Assembly: GCF_001399455.2 (NCBI RefSeq)
Contig: NZ_LLEI02000022.1
Span: 1 to 64,000 of the forward strand
Source: Vibrio bivalvicida
Lineage (GTDB): Bacteria; Pseudomonadota; Gammaproteobacteria; Enterobacterales; Vibrionaceae
Length of the DNA stretch: 64,000 bases
Reading direction: 5' to 3'
How positions within the stretch are numbered: the stretch's first letter is position 1; each line of letters opens with the position of its first letter. Made by a program: the position numbers and the translations under genes. Positions 55,358-64,000 of this stretch are shown here, piece by piece. The notes beneath the pieces are model-generated. The model was not told the DNA's origin, ran no database searches, and saw only the letters and a list, made by a program, of their open reading frames with translations.

Positions 55358-55894
55358 ATGGCTAGCCGTGGAGTTAACAAAGTTATTTTAGTCGGTAATC
55401 TGGGCTCTGACCCGGAAGTACGTTACATGCCAAGTGGCGGTGCTGTAGCCAATATTACTATCGCGACGTCTGAATCGTGGCGTGATAAAGCAACTGGTGA
55501 ACAACGTGAAAAAACGGAATGGCACCGTGTCGCGCTATTCGGCAAGCTAGCAGAAGTTGCAGGTGAGTATCTACGCAAAGGCTCGCAGGTATACGTTGAA
55601 GGCCAACTTCAAACACGTAAATGGCAAGATCAAAGTGGTCAAGACCGTTACACAACAGAAGTCGTTGTTCAGGGCTTTAATGGTGTTATGCAGATGCTTG
55701 GTGGTCGTGCTCAAGGTGGCGCTCCAGCACAGGGTGGTATGGGGCAACAGCAACCTCAGCAAGGTGGTTGGGGACAGCCTCAGCAGCCAGCAATGCAGCA
55801 GCAACCAGCTCAACAACCACAGTCTCAGCCTCAGCAAGCTCAACCGCAGTATAATGAGCCGCCAATGGATTTTGATGACGACATCCCATTCTAA
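55358..55894 (+). CDS. ssb: Single-stranded DNA-binding protein
   Basis: A 178-residue tetrameric OB-fold protein that coats single-stranded DNA. The fold covers about 1-112 ([68 protein letters not shown]). A Gln/Pro/Gly-rich flexible linker (about 115-165) leads to the acidic tip MDFDDDIPF that recruits repair and replication partners. Length equals E. coli SSB. Confidence 0.98.
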   Translation: MASRGVNKVILVGNLGSDPEVRYMPSGGAVANITIATSESWRDKATGEQREKTEWHRVALFGKLAEVAGEYLRKGSQVYVEGQLQTRKWQDQSGQDRYTTEVVVQGFNGVMQMLGGRAQGGAPAQGGMGQQQPQQGGWGQPQQPAMQQQPAQQPQSQPQQAQPQYNEPPMDFDDDIPF

Positions 55895-55907
55895 GTGTTT
55901 GTTATTG

Positions 55908-55938
55908 AAAAAAAGCCGCGCAAGTCGCGGCTTTTTTA
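55908..55938 (+). terminator. Terminator after ssb
   Basis: AAAGCCGCG and CGCGGCTTT pair around CAAGT, followed by a T-run. Confidence 0.93.
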
Positions 55939-56032
55939 TATAGTAAATAGTAGGAATAGTATTGGTGGAAGTGCTTGTTTCTTCACTTAGCGTTGATTTT
56001 AGCTGGCACATATAGAAAGGATGTCTTAATTC

Positions 56033-58042
56033 ATGAGGTATACCCCTACCTTAAAGCTCAGTACTCGCTTGGTTGCTTTTGTGACCATGATTGTTATCAG
56101 TGCTATGTTTATCCTTTTCTTAGGTGGCACCTTATCCTTTAAACGTCTTGGCCAAGAATACTTAGATCAGTCTCTCAAAGGCATTGTTGAAGTCCTTGAT
56201 AAAGAAATGGAAGACCCAGATGCGGCCTACTCGCTGCAGAGGTGGATGCCAAAAATGCTTCAAGCTTCGAATATTGTTGAGATGGAGCTGCTGTCTGAGT
56301 ACGGGGTGATCTACCGCTTCAAAGATACCTCCTCTAAAGTGAATACCGCACTGCTTTACGATATCGAGTACACCTTAGAGAGAAACCAAGGCTACCGTAT
56401 TCGTTTTAAAGCTATTCCTCCTTACATTGGTTATGGCTACTCTATTCAAGCATTGTGGTCGATAACGTTTGCCGTAGCTTTTATTGTCTTTTGTTTGGTT
56501 CAGGGGCTTAAATGGCTGAAAGAGCAGCTACACGGTTCGGAACTGCTCGAGGAGCGAGGACGGATGATTCTTGCGGGTCGTGTAGAAGAGCATTCAGTTG
56601 GTGATGAAAAAGAGTGGCCTTTCACCGCTAGCCAAGCATTAGATAGATTGATTGAGGAATTGCAAGATGCTCGCCAGGAGCGCAGTCGCTTTGATACCTT
56701 TATTCGCAGTCAGACCTTTCTTGATCAGTTAACAGGTACCGCAAACCGAGTATTGTTTGATAGTAAACTAGAAGCTGCTTTGTCTGAGCATGGTTCTCAT
56801 GGGGGCGTATTAATCTTGAGGGTTGATGATTGGGAGCAAATTGAAGAGGAACATGCAAAACAAGAGGCCAATGATTTTCTTATCAGTGTTGGTGAAGGGT
56901 TAAACAACGTCATACAGCGTTATCCTGATGTTATCTTGTCTCGCTATTACAATTCTGACTTTGCGATATTCGCCCCTAATCTTTCGAGCAAAGAAGTCTC
57001 TAATGTTGCTGCACACTGTCTTAAGCAGTTAGCAAAGTTGAACCCTCCTTCGCCTCTAGAAAGCGATAACTGGGTGCATATCGGAGTCAGTATGTATCGC
57101 GAAGGTGAGAGCCAAGGTCGCATTCTTGATGAAGCGGAAACGGCGCTAAAAAGTGCTCAGTTGCAACGAATCAACACGTGGAGCCGTTTTAAGAAGCTCG
57201 TCAACCAAGATGAAGAGCGTGGTAGCGTTCGCTGGCGTACTTTGCTCGATGTCGCTCTACAACCAGATCAGCTCTATATTTTTTCTCAGCCCTGCTACTT
57301 ATTGGATAAGCAAAATGAACCAGTAGTGGATCATTTCGAATTGTTCGCTCGTATCAATGATCCAGAAAAAGGGGTGATAAAAGCGTCACGTTTTAACTCT
57401 GCTGTTGAGTCAGTAGGTTACGAGGCAATGCTAGATAAAGCTGTGGTGAAGACAATAATTCGCCACCTAAGACTTTCAAATGATTCGAATAGTTACTCTA
57501 TTAATCTGCATGTGGTACCTTTTGCAGAACGGAGTTTCTTTAAATGGTTTCGTGATGAGCTGTTGCAGCTCACTTCGGAGCAACGAGCTAGGCTCTCGTT
57601 TGAGTTTGCCGAGGCTCGCTTGGTTAAGCATTTAGATTACATACGTCCAGTCGCTAAAATGATTACCGGGTTAGGATGCAGCGTAGTTGTCGGGCAAGCT
57701 GGCCGGTCAATAGTAAGCACCCACTATCTTAAAGAGTTCCCAGTGAGCTGTTTGAAACTGCATCGCAGCTTAATAAAAAGAATCGATCAACGCCATGAGA
57801 ATCAATTGTTTGTTCGCAGTCTACTCGGGGCATGTGCTGGACTTAAAACTCAGGTTATTGCGGTCGGTGTCGATAACAAACAAGAATATCGAACCATGTT
57901 AGAGCTTGGTGTTCATGGTATTCAAGGGCGGTATTTAGCGGCGGAGCAGCAAATACTACCGCAGCCGAATGAGTATGCGACTCCGCGAGTCACTCAGAGC
58001 AAAGTTCAAATAGGACGCCGAAATCGTTGGCGCAAAGCGTAA
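56033..58042 (+). CDS. csrD: CsrD/MshH, degenerate GGDEF-EAL RNase E specificity factor
   Basis: A 669-residue inner-membrane protein. Two membrane helices (about 15-35 and 138-158) bracket a periplasmic loop, followed by a HAMP-like region, a degenerate GGDEF domain (YYNSDFAIF in place of the GGDEF signature) and a degenerate EAL domain (HFELFARI in place of EALLR). Lack of both signatures is typical of CsrD, which in E. coli targets CsrB/CsrC small RNAs to RNase E rather than handling c-di-GMP. In Vibrio it heads the MSHA locus and is called mshH. Confidence 0.9.
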   Translation: MRYTPTLKLSTRLVAFVTMIVISAMFILFLGGTLSFKRLGQEYLDQSLKGIVEVLDKEMEDPDAAYSLQRWMPKMLQASNIVEMELLSEYGVIYRFKDTSSKVNTALLYDIEYTLERNQGYRIRFKAIPPYIGYGYSIQALWSITFAVAFIVFCLVQGLKWLKEQLHGSELLEERGRMILAGRVEEHSVGDEKEWPFTASQALDRLIEELQDARQERSRFDTFIRSQTFLDQLTGTANRVLFDSKLEAALSEHGSHGGVLILRVDDWEQIEEEHAKQEANDFLISVGEGLNNVIQRYPDVILSRYYNSDFAIFAPNLSSKEVSNVAAHCLKQLAKLNPPSPLESDNWVHIGVSMYREGESQGRILDEAETALKSAQLQRINTWSRFKKLVNQDEERGSVRWRTLLDVALQPDQLYIFSQPCYLLDKQNEPVVDHFELFARINDPEKGVIKASRFNSAVESVGYEAMLDKAVVKTIIRHLRLSNDSNSYSINLHVVPFAERSFFKWFRDELLQLTSEQRARLSFEFAEARLVKHLDYIRPVAKMITGLGCSVVVGQAGRSIVSTHYLKEFPVSCLKLHRSLIKRIDQRHENQLFVRSLLGACAGLKTQVIAVGVDNKQEYRTMLELGVHGIQGRYLAAEQQILPQPNEYATPRVTQSKVQIGRRNRWRKA

Positions 58043-58049
58043 AATAGAG

Positions 58050-59489
58050 ATGAACATTCAATCCGTGATCGGAAAGTTTAAAAACAACAAGAAGGCTGCG
58101 ACCAATGTGTATGTTGTGGTTCAGCCGAGTGCGCTTTATTTCTCTGCTCCGTCAGAGCTGAATTTACCCAGTCAACTATCAATCAATGGGGTGACTTGGC
58201 AAGAAGCTTTAATGGCAGCTTTGCATGATGCTAAGGTTTCAGATATTGCTCTTAAGGTTGTTCTGGCCGCTAATATTTATCAGACTTTTCAAATTGATAA
58301 GCCAAACGTTCCGCAAGAAGAGCTGAAAATTGCATTACCATTCCTAGTCAAAGACCTGATCAGCGAAAAGATCACTGAAATCGTCGCAGACTCTTCTTCA
58401 CTTTCGATCAACAATAAACTGCAAGTATATGTCGTTCAGCGTTCAATGGTGGTAGACCTTTACCAGTCTCTCAAAGCACTTAATATTGAGTTAGCCGGTG
58501 TATTGGTTGAGGACGAAATTTGGGGTCACTCTGCCAGCGATATGACAAGCTTTTTGCTATTGCAAAGAAGCAAGCAAGGGCAATTCCGCATTAGCGCTTT
58601 TGTCGACGCTCAATGCGCTTTTCAAAGGACGATTCGCGGTGTCGTCGCACCACTAACAGGCGTAGCAAGCAGTGCTCTCCAGCTTGATAGTCTAGCGCTG
58701 GAACTACAACGTTCAATTGACTATTTAACATCACAATTGCGTGGAGCCTCGCTGCACCAACTGCAAGTCTGCTGTGATGAGGAGCAGCAACAAGATTTGA
58801 TTCGTGATTTGGGTGAGAGCTTGAGTGTCAAAGTTAGCGCTCTTTCCGAGCCAGCTTTGGAATCAGGTTCGCTACTTGCTGAGAGTGCTAACAAGCTAGA
58901 ACACGCTGAAATCAACCTGTTTCCAGAAGATCTAAAACCGAAGAAAGAGTATTTCACGTTACAAAATGTAGCGTCAGCTTGGCTAGTGACATCCCTTGTG
59001 CTTGGCTTAATGTTTGCTGGGTTAAAATTCCAATATAGCCAAATGGATAAAGAGCTGAAAACGTATCAATCGCAACAAACAGAGTTTAAACAGCAAGCTG
59101 AGAGCTTAACTCAGCGATTGGCGCAACATAAGCCGACTGCTGCAAAAGTGGCGGCAGTCGCTAGACTTAAGGTAGAGATAGAGGCTAAGCGTAATGCTTT
59201 GCAAGCGGTCGGTGAGTTCGATGAACAGTTGCAGCTTGGTTACTCTGGAGTGATGCGTGCCCTTGCTAAGCTTGGTCGCAATGATATTTCTTTAAGCTCG
59301 ATCACCCTCAGTGCAACCACGCTAGACTTACAAGGTTTAGCGCGAGAAGCACAAGCAATACCTAACTGGGTAAATCAGTTCAAAACTGAGCTTAATCTCG
59401 TCGGGCGAACATTTGAAAAGCTGAAAATTGGTCGTAATGAGCAGAATGTTATTACCTTTGAGCTTAAGACTCAGCAGGAGGACAAATAA
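58050..59489 (+). CDS. mshI: MSHA biogenesis protein MshI (PilM-like)
   Basis: A 479-residue component of the mannose-sensitive haemagglutinin type IV pilus. The N-terminal part (about 1-290) resembles the actin-like PilM/GspL cytoplasmic domain. A membrane helix follows near 305-325 (VASAWLVTSLVLGLMFAGL), and then a PilN-like periplasmic coiled coil (about 330-380). It is thus a PilM-PilN type fusion. It ends in TAATG, overlapping mshJ by one base. Confidence 0.9.
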   Translation: MNIQSVIGKFKNNKKAATNVYVVVQPSALYFSAPSELNLPSQLSINGVTWQEALMAALHDAKVSDIALKVVLAANIYQTFQIDKPNVPQEELKIALPFLVKDLISEKITEIVADSSSLSINNKLQVYVVQRSMVVDLYQSLKALNIELAGVLVEDEIWGHSASDMTSFLLLQRSKQGQFRISAFVDAQCAFQRTIRGVVAPLTGVASSALQLDSLALELQRSIDYLTSQLRGASLHQLQVCCDEEQQQDLIRDLGESLSVKVSALSEPALESGSLLAESANKLEHAEINLFPEDLKPKKEYFTLQNVASAWLVTSLVLGLMFAGLKFQYSQMDKELKTYQSQQTEFKQQAESLTQRLAQHKPTAAKVAAVARLKVEIEAKRNALQAVGEFDEQLQLGYSGVMRALAKLGRNDISLSSITLSATTLDLQGLAREAQAIPNWVNQFKTELNLVGRTFEKLKIGRNEQNVITFELKTQQEDK

Positions 59490-60139
59490 TGCAGCAGTCC
59501 TGGCAGCAGTGGGGTGAAAAGTTTGCTCAACTGAGTTCGAGAGAGAAGTCGCTGATCACTTTATGCGGTTTCGTGGTCATTATTCTTGGTTTACTTACGT
59601 TACTCATTGAACCTGCTTTTGAGCAAAACCAAGTCGCCTCACAGCGTATTGCGACGACTAAACTCGATGTTCAGCGTCTAGAAGCGGATATTTTGTTGAT
59701 GACCGCAAAACTGCGTAAAGATCCTGATCAGGAGCTGAATCAAGAGTACAAACAACTGATGGCAGAAAGTCAGGAGCTTTCTAGTCAATTGGCGATAATG
59801 GTAGATAGCTTGATTACACCTAGCCAGATGGCGCAGTTGCTAGAGCAAGTGTTAGCCGACTCAAAAGGTTTACATTTGGTTTCTTTAGAGTCGCAAGCCG
59901 CACAGCCGATAATTGGCAATGAGAACAAGGCCAATTTAGCGAGCTATTACATTCATCCAGTGAGACTCGAGTTGACTGGCAAATACTTTGCCATTGTTGA
60001 CTATTTAGAAGCATTGGAAGCGCTGCCTGCGAAATACTATTGGCGCAGTTTTCACTACACCGTCGAAGAGTACCCAACTGCGCGTTTGGTGCTTGAGGTT
60101 TATACCCTAGGAACAAGACAGGAGTTTATCGGTGGCTAG
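59489..60139 (+). CDS. mshJ: MSHA biogenesis protein MshJ (PilO-like)
   Basis: A 216-residue protein with a short cytosolic N-terminus, one membrane helix (about 22-42, SLITLCGFVVIILGLLTLLI), a coiled coil (about 48-95) and a small periplasmic domain. This layout is that of PilO/GspM alignment proteins. The ribosome site AGGAGGACAAAT lies inside mshI. Part of the mshIJKLMN run. Confidence 0.9.
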   Translation: MQQSWQQWGEKFAQLSSREKSLITLCGFVVIILGLLTLLIEPAFEQNQVASQRIATTKLDVQRLEADILLMTAKLRKDPDQELNQEYKQLMAESQELSSQLAIMVDSLITPSQMAQLLEQVLADSKGLHLVSLESQAAQPIIGNENKANLASYYIHPVRLELTGKYFAIVDYLEALEALPAKYYWRSFHYTVEEYPTARLVLEVYTLGTRQEFIGG

Positions 60140-60455
60140 AATTTGCTTTTTACTGCTTGTCGCTGGCTATTCCTTCAATGCTTTTGCATCACAAGATCCA
60201 ACAGCGCCATTAGGCTGGCAGAATCCACAGCACAGTAAGGCTACAACGGTTAAGCGAAAATCCGTCCCCAAGTTGCAAAGCATTGTCTGCGAAGATAAAG
60301 GTGGATGTAGTGCGATTATCAATGGCGAGGTTGTACTAGTAGGAGAGCAGATTAGTGACTACCGAGTGAGTCAAATTAAACCAGAAATTGTGACTCTAGT
60401 CAGAGATGGTAAGCAGTGGGAATTAAAACTTTTTTCTCTAGAAGTGAAACAGTAA
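60132..60455 (+). CDS. mshK: MSHA biogenesis protein MshK (PilP-like)
   Basis: A 107-residue exported protein. The signal peptide (LLLVAGYSFNAFA|SQ, cut near 18) is followed by a DPTAPLGW motif and a small beta domain (LQSIVCEDKGGCSAIINGEVVLVGEQI) like the GspC/PilP homology region that links the inner-membrane complex to the secretin. The start is GTG at 60132, overlapping mshJ by 8 bases. Two cysteines (CEDKGGC) could form a disulfide. Confidence 0.85.
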   Translation: MARICFLLLVAGYSFNAFASQDPTAPLGWQNPQHSKATTVKRKSVPKLQSIVCEDKGGCSAIINGEVVLVGEQISDYRVSQIKPEIVTLVRDGKQWELKLFSLEVKQ

Positions 60456-60470
60456 GGTCAGTGGAAACGT

Positions 60471-62126
60471 ATGCGTAAATTCGCGATAGCAATCACTATT
60501 ACAAGCTTATTAGCCGGTTGTGCTATGGGGCATAGAGATCCTGTAGAGGCTAAAGGTGCGATTAATCAAGCCATTAACGAGAGCAATAGTCGTACCCTAG
60601 AGACGCTCCCTCCATCGGTTGAAGCTGATCTAATGCCAGAATTCAGCACTGATGATGCGATAGTAGCAAAGACCATCAAGCGTTTCAGAATTAAAGCCAA
60701 TGGTGTTGATGCGAAGGCTTTCTTCGCCAGTTTGGTCAAGGGGACTCAGTACAGTGCGGCTATACATCCGAAAGTGACGGGTAATATCACTGTTAACTTA
60801 AATGATGTGTCATTGGATGAGGTGCTTACTGTCGTCCAAGATATGTATGGTTATGATATTGATAAAGTGGGTAATGTCATCCAGATATATCCGGCAGGCT
60901 TACGTACTGTCACCATTCCTGTCGATTATTTGCAGTTTAAGCGTGCTGGTCGTTCTCTGACCTCAATTTCAACCGGGACGATCACGAATACTGGCAATGA
61001 TTCGTCTAGCTCTGATTCATCGAATTCGTCTTCCAACTCGAATAGTAGCAATAGTGTTAAGGGTGGTACTGAGATAGAGACGACTAGCGAAAGTGATTTC
61101 TGGCCACAGTTAGAAACAGCAGTGGCACAGTTGATTGGGTCTGGTAGTGGTCAAAGCGTTGTTGTGACGCCACAAGCAAGCGTTATTACAGTCAGGGCGT
61201 TTCCAGATCAAATTAGAGAAGTACGTAATTTCCTAGGCGTGTCTCAGCAGCGAATGCATCGCCAAGTCATCTTGGAAGCAAAAATACTAGAAGTGACACT
61301 TAGTGATGGTTATCAGCAAGGGATAAACTGGTCAAAAGCCTTTAGTTCTAATGGCACAAACTATACCTTAGGTCAGGGTTCGATCGTTAAGAATGCCGCA
61401 GGCGCTATCGTACCAGCGACCTTGCCGGGTATGGATGCGATTGGTACTTTGCTTGGTGGTCAGTCAAACTTGGTGATTTCGAGCGGCAGTTTTGAAGCTG
61501 TACTGAGCTTTATGGCAACACAAGGTGACTTGAACGTACTATCTAGTCCACGTGTTACTGCCTCAAATAACCAAAAGGCAGTGATTAAAGTCGGCACAGA
61601 TAGCTACTATGTGACGGATTTTTCCTCGAATACCAGTACCAGTAGTAACACCAATAACGATAATACTACGACCGATGTCGAGCTGACCCCTTTCTTTTCC
61701 GGTATCTCACTGGATGTAACACCGCAAATTGATGACCAAGGTAATGTGTTATTACATGTCCACCCGGCAGTCTTAGATGTCAAAGAAGAGCGTAAAACGA
61801 TCGATTACGGAAACAACAACAGCTTGACATTACCTTTGGCAACCAGCTCGATCCGTGAGTCAGACTCTGTGATCAGAGCGCAAGATGGGGATGTAGTGGT
61901 GATCGGTGGCTTGATGAAATCGAATACCTTTGATCAAGTGTCTAAAGTACCATTTTTAGGCGATGTCCCAGCTTTAGGTCATCTATTCCGCAACACGACA
62001 AAATTAACTCAAAAAACAGAGTTGGTTATATTACTTAAACCTTCTGTAGTAGGGGTAAATACTTGGCAGAAAGAGCTAGAACGTTCACGAGATATGCTAC
62101 AAGAGTGGTTTCCTGACGAGCAATAA
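60471..62126 (+). CDS. mshL: MSHA secretin MshL
   Basis: A 551-residue outer-membrane secretin through which the pilus passes. It is a lipoprotein (lipobox LLAGC, Cys17). N-domains span about 60-260, including a secretin/TonB short N-terminal domain (VDAKAFFASLVKGTQYSAAIHPKVTGNITVNL). A Ser/Asn-only stretch lies at about 177-195. The C-terminal secretin gate domain (about 265-535) has VLSSPRVTASNNQKAVIKVGT and VVIGGLMKSNTFDQVSKVPFLGDVP. Confidence 0.95.
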   Translation: MRKFAIAITITSLLAGCAMGHRDPVEAKGAINQAINESNSRTLETLPPSVEADLMPEFSTDDAIVAKTIKRFRIKANGVDAKAFFASLVKGTQYSAAIHPKVTGNITVNLNDVSLDEVLTVVQDMYGYDIDKVGNVIQIYPAGLRTVTIPVDYLQFKRAGRSLTSISTGTITNTGNDSSSSDSSNSSSNSNSSNSVKGGTEIETTSESDFWPQLETAVAQLIGSGSGQSVVVTPQASVITVRAFPDQIREVRNFLGVSQQRMHRQVILEAKILEVTLSDGYQQGINWSKAFSSNGTNYTLGQGSIVKNAAGAIVPATLPGMDAIGTLLGGQSNLVISSGSFEAVLSFMATQGDLNVLSSPRVTASNNQKAVIKVGTDSYYVTDFSSNTSTSSNTNNDNTTTDVELTPFFSGISLDVTPQIDDQGNVLLHVHPAVLDVKEERKTIDYGNNNSLTLPLATSSIRESDSVIRAQDGDVVVIGGLMKSNTFDQVSKVPFLGDVPALGHLFRNTTKLTQKTELVILLKPSVVGVNTWQKELERSRDMLQEWFPDEQ

Positions 62127-62131
62127 TCACT

Positions 62132-62971
62132 ATGTACCTTGAGCACTTTGGTTTCGACAGTTTGCCCTTCCATCTCACTCCAGATACTGAGATGTTTCTG
62201 GGGTTAGCGCCCCATTATGAGGCCATTCAGATGGTCAATTCAGCGCTGGAAATGGGTGAGGGGGTAATCAAAGTGACAGGTGAAGTCGGTACCGGAAAAA
62301 CCATGATTTGCCGAATGCTGGTCAAACATTTTAAACCGAATGTTCAACTGGTCTTCGTACCTAATCCGGCCTTAGATGGAAGCCAATTGCGCTTGGCGGT
62401 GGCGAGTGAGCTTGGGTTGGAAGGCGGCAATGAATCCACGATTGTTGATGAAATACAAAAGCGACTGATTGAGTTGAAGAAGCAAGATAAGCAGGTGGTG
62501 GTTCTTGTTGATGAGGCTCAGGCGTTAGGTGATGATGCGTTAGAAGTACTTAGACTATTCGGCAATCTTGAAACCGAACAAGAAAAGCTACTGCAAATCG
62601 TTTTGTTTGGTCAGCCAGAATTAGATGAGCGCCTAGCGAATCATCATCTGAGGCAACTTCGTCAACGGATTACCTTTAATGCCAAATTGCGTGGATTAAC
62701 TTTGGACGAGTGCGTTGCTTATATAGATAACCGTTTGAAGAAATCGGGGGGGAGCGAGAGTATTTTTCTTCTAGGGCATAAAAAGGCCATTTGGCGAGCG
62801 AGTCAGGGGTATCCGCGACTTATCAATCAGATTTGCCATAAAGCCTTACTACTGGCGAGTAGTCAGCGTGTTAAACAAGTGACTAATGCTCAGCTTTTTG
62901 AGTCGATTCATGATACTTACGATAGCCGTAAACCTAAATTTAAAAGCCCTTTGTTATGGGGCTGGAGTTAA
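62132..62971 (+). CDS. mshM: MSHA biogenesis ATPase MshM (ExeA-like)
   Basis: A 279-residue AAA+ ATPase of the GspA/ExeA type. The family start MYLEHFGFDSLPFHLTPDTEMFLGLAPHYEAI is followed by Walker A GEVGTGKT, Walker B VVLVDEAQAL, and sensor GQPELDERL with LRQLRQRI. In related systems it helps assemble the secretin in the wall. It starts 5 bases after mshL. Confidence 0.93.
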   Translation: MYLEHFGFDSLPFHLTPDTEMFLGLAPHYEAIQMVNSALEMGEGVIKVTGEVGTGKTMICRMLVKHFKPNVQLVFVPNPALDGSQLRLAVASELGLEGGNESTIVDEIQKRLIELKKQDKQVVVLVDEAQALGDDALEVLRLFGNLETEQEKLLQIVLFGQPELDERLANHHLRQLRQRITFNAKLRGLTLDECVAYIDNRLKKSGGSESIFLLGHKKAIWRASQGYPRLINQICHKALLLASSQRVKQVTNAQLFESIHDTYDSRKPKFKSPLLWGWS

Positions 62972-62974
62972 AGT

Positions 62975-64000
62975 ATGAGTGCGATCAATGATGCGCTTTC
63001 GCGGCTCGCAAATAGCAAGTCAAATTTGGGTGCTAATATCCATAAGGCAGAGGTGCAGCCTGTAAAAAAAATGGCGGTTCTACCTTGGGTTGTGGGAAGC
63101 TTCACCTTGAGCTTAGCTGTTGGAGGCTGGGCACTTTCTCAACAGTCCCCAACTGAGGGTATCGTCCTGTCTGTGGCTCCAATCTCTAGCCCAGTTGCCA
63201 TAGCTTCACCTACGGCCAAGCTGTCGGTTGTCGATCAGCCTGTGTATCAAAGCATTACTGAAGAAAACGTCGCCACTCATCCTGTAAGTAAGGCGGTATC
63301 GCCAGCTCCCTCTCAGCAAAAAGTAGTGCCCAAACCTGTCTTAACCGCAAAGGTTGAAACAAGTACTTCTCGTTCAAGTTCGACGGCAGTGGCCAATCAA
63401 GGGGAAGTGGTGATTGAGCAAGTTGAACTTACCTCAGAGCAACTTTCAGCGAAAGCGCAAGAAAGAGCAAAGAAAGCTCTAGATAGCAATAACTTAACGG
63501 ATGCCCTAAACCACTATGTAGAGTCGTTACGCTTTACACCAGCCAACAAGCAGGTGAGGAAACGTTTAGCTGCACTGTATTATGGTAAAGGTGAAGTACG
63601 AAAAGCAGCGGAAATCTTACAAAAAGGCATCGCATTAGACAGAAATGACTCTACCTTGCGCCTTTCTTTGGCAAAAATGCTTATGAAAGAACAGCAAAAC
63701 GCAGTGGCTCTTACCGTGCTGAGTACCCTTCCTGCTTCTGTTTCTGTTGAGTACTTATCATTGCGAGCCGCTTTAGCTCAGAAAGAAAAACACGATGAGC
63801 TGGCACTGCAAAGCTACCAACAGCTCGTACAACGTGAACCTGATAGTGGTCGTTGGTGGATGGGATTGGGTATTCAACAAGAGCGCGCCTTCCAGTTAGC
63901 GGATGCCAAATCATCTTATTCACAAGCCTTGACGAAACTAGGTCTATCTAGCCAATCACAACAGTTTATACGTGACCGAGTTTCCTTGATTGAAAGTTTA
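62975..64000 (+). CDS. mshN: MSHA biogenesis protein MshN, 5' part (runs off the window)
   Basis: The frame opens at ATG 62975, three bases after the mshM stop, and stays open for 342 codons to the window edge. The start MSAINDALSRLANSK is typical. One membrane helix (about 35-53, AVLPWVVGSFTLSLAVGGWAL) is followed by a Ser/Pro/Val-rich linker and TPR repeats from about residue 160 (KAQERAKKALDSNNLTDALNHYVESL onward). TPR proteins of this type connect inner-membrane pilus parts with the secretin. The 3' end is outside the window. Confidence 0.9.
   Translation, partial: MSAINDALSRLANSKSNLGANIHKAEVQPVKKMAVLPWVVGSFTLSLAVGGWALSQQSPTEGIVLSVAPISSPVAIASPTAKLSVVDQPVYQSITEENVATHPVSKAVSPAPSQQKVVPKPVLTAKVETSTSRSSSTAVANQGEVVIEQVELTSEQLSAKAQERAKKALDSNNLTDALNHYVESLRFTPANKQVRKRLAALYYGKGEVRKAAEILQKGIALDRNDSTLRLSLAKMLMKEQQNAVALTVLSTLPASVSVEYLSLRAALAQKEKHDELALQSYQQLVQREPDSGRWWMGLGIQQERAFQLADAKSSYSQALTKLGLSSQSQQFIRDRVSLIESL

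Noticed and set aside
55571..56011. Long leucine-rich open frame antisense to the 3' part of ssb
   Set aside because: It results from the CAG/CAA-rich linker of ssb read in reverse; no start signals are seen.

Overview
The window is a 64 kb stretch of a Vibrio-type gammaproteobacterial main chromosome. Gene orders that support this are qstR between galU and ssb, followed by csrD/mshH and the MSHA pilus genes mshI-J-K-L-M-N, a pglL-type oligosaccharyltransferase beside uvrA, and a Zur-controlled zinc-uptake operon whose first large product is a His-rich DUF2796 protein. Several blocks keep the Escherichia coli order (bfd-bfr after tuf; rpsF-priB-rpsR-rplI; ytfJ/ytfK; msrA/tamA-tamB-ytfP; fbp/mpl; yjgA/pmbA). 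I see no rRNA, tRNA, insertion sequence, prophage, integron or CRISPR array. The gene at the right edge (mshN) is cut by the window, and only the last codons of EF-Tu remain at the left edge.

Layout. 1-3.4 kb: tuf end, bfd-bfr iron storage, dgkA, and the S6-PriB-S18-L9 operon behind a likely S6:S18 autoregulatory leader. 3.5-10.5 kb: DUF481 outer-membrane protein, dnaB, alr, a POTRA-less Omp85 barrel, yjbQ, pgi. 10.5-16.6 kb: an ERIC-like repeat, a heptamer tandem array, a TIGR03899/DUF2806 gene, a 34-codon membrane microprotein behind Fur-like sites, the zinc operon under a 33-bp perfect Zur palindrome, then ytfJ and ytfK. 16.8-20.3 kb: an ammonium-transporter/histidine-kinase fusion and its response regulator, both lacking key catalytic residues. 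20.5-29.3 kb: a carbohydrate-use locus (SurE-like nucleotidase, OprD-type porin, beta-phosphoglucomutase, GH3 enzyme, and divergently a GPH symporter and an AraC-GH39 fusion) with paired inverted operator-like sites in the divergent promoter region. 29.4-39.5 kb: msrA, tamA-tamB, ytfP, a microlipoprotein, fbp, mpl, ubiX. 39.5-48.6 kb: TPP riboswitch and thiBPQ, yjgA/darP, pmbA, lysC behind a lysine riboswitch, and a class V aminotransferase. 48.6-64 kb: pglL, uvrA, galU, qstR, ssb, csrD/mshH and mshI-mshN.

Three observations stand out. (1) Three arrays of 7-bp tandem repeats with different unit sequences but a shared TCYCG core. Each ends within two bases of the stop codon of a minus-strand gene at a convergent gene junction. 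Each junction also carries a GGGTTGG-type terminator hairpin and degenerate units with the core CGGGCTTCGCCCTTCGAGA. (2) The Amt-kinase fusion has Arg in place of the phospho-acceptor His, and its neighbour is a REC-HD-GYP protein whose HD motif is broken. This may be a rewired ammonium-sensing pair. (3) The sugar locus pairs a His/Asp-type GH3 enzyme with beta-phosphoglucomutase and an AraC-GH39 fusion, which suggests phosphorolytic use of a beta-glycoside. All functions are inferred from sequence alone; no database search was run.
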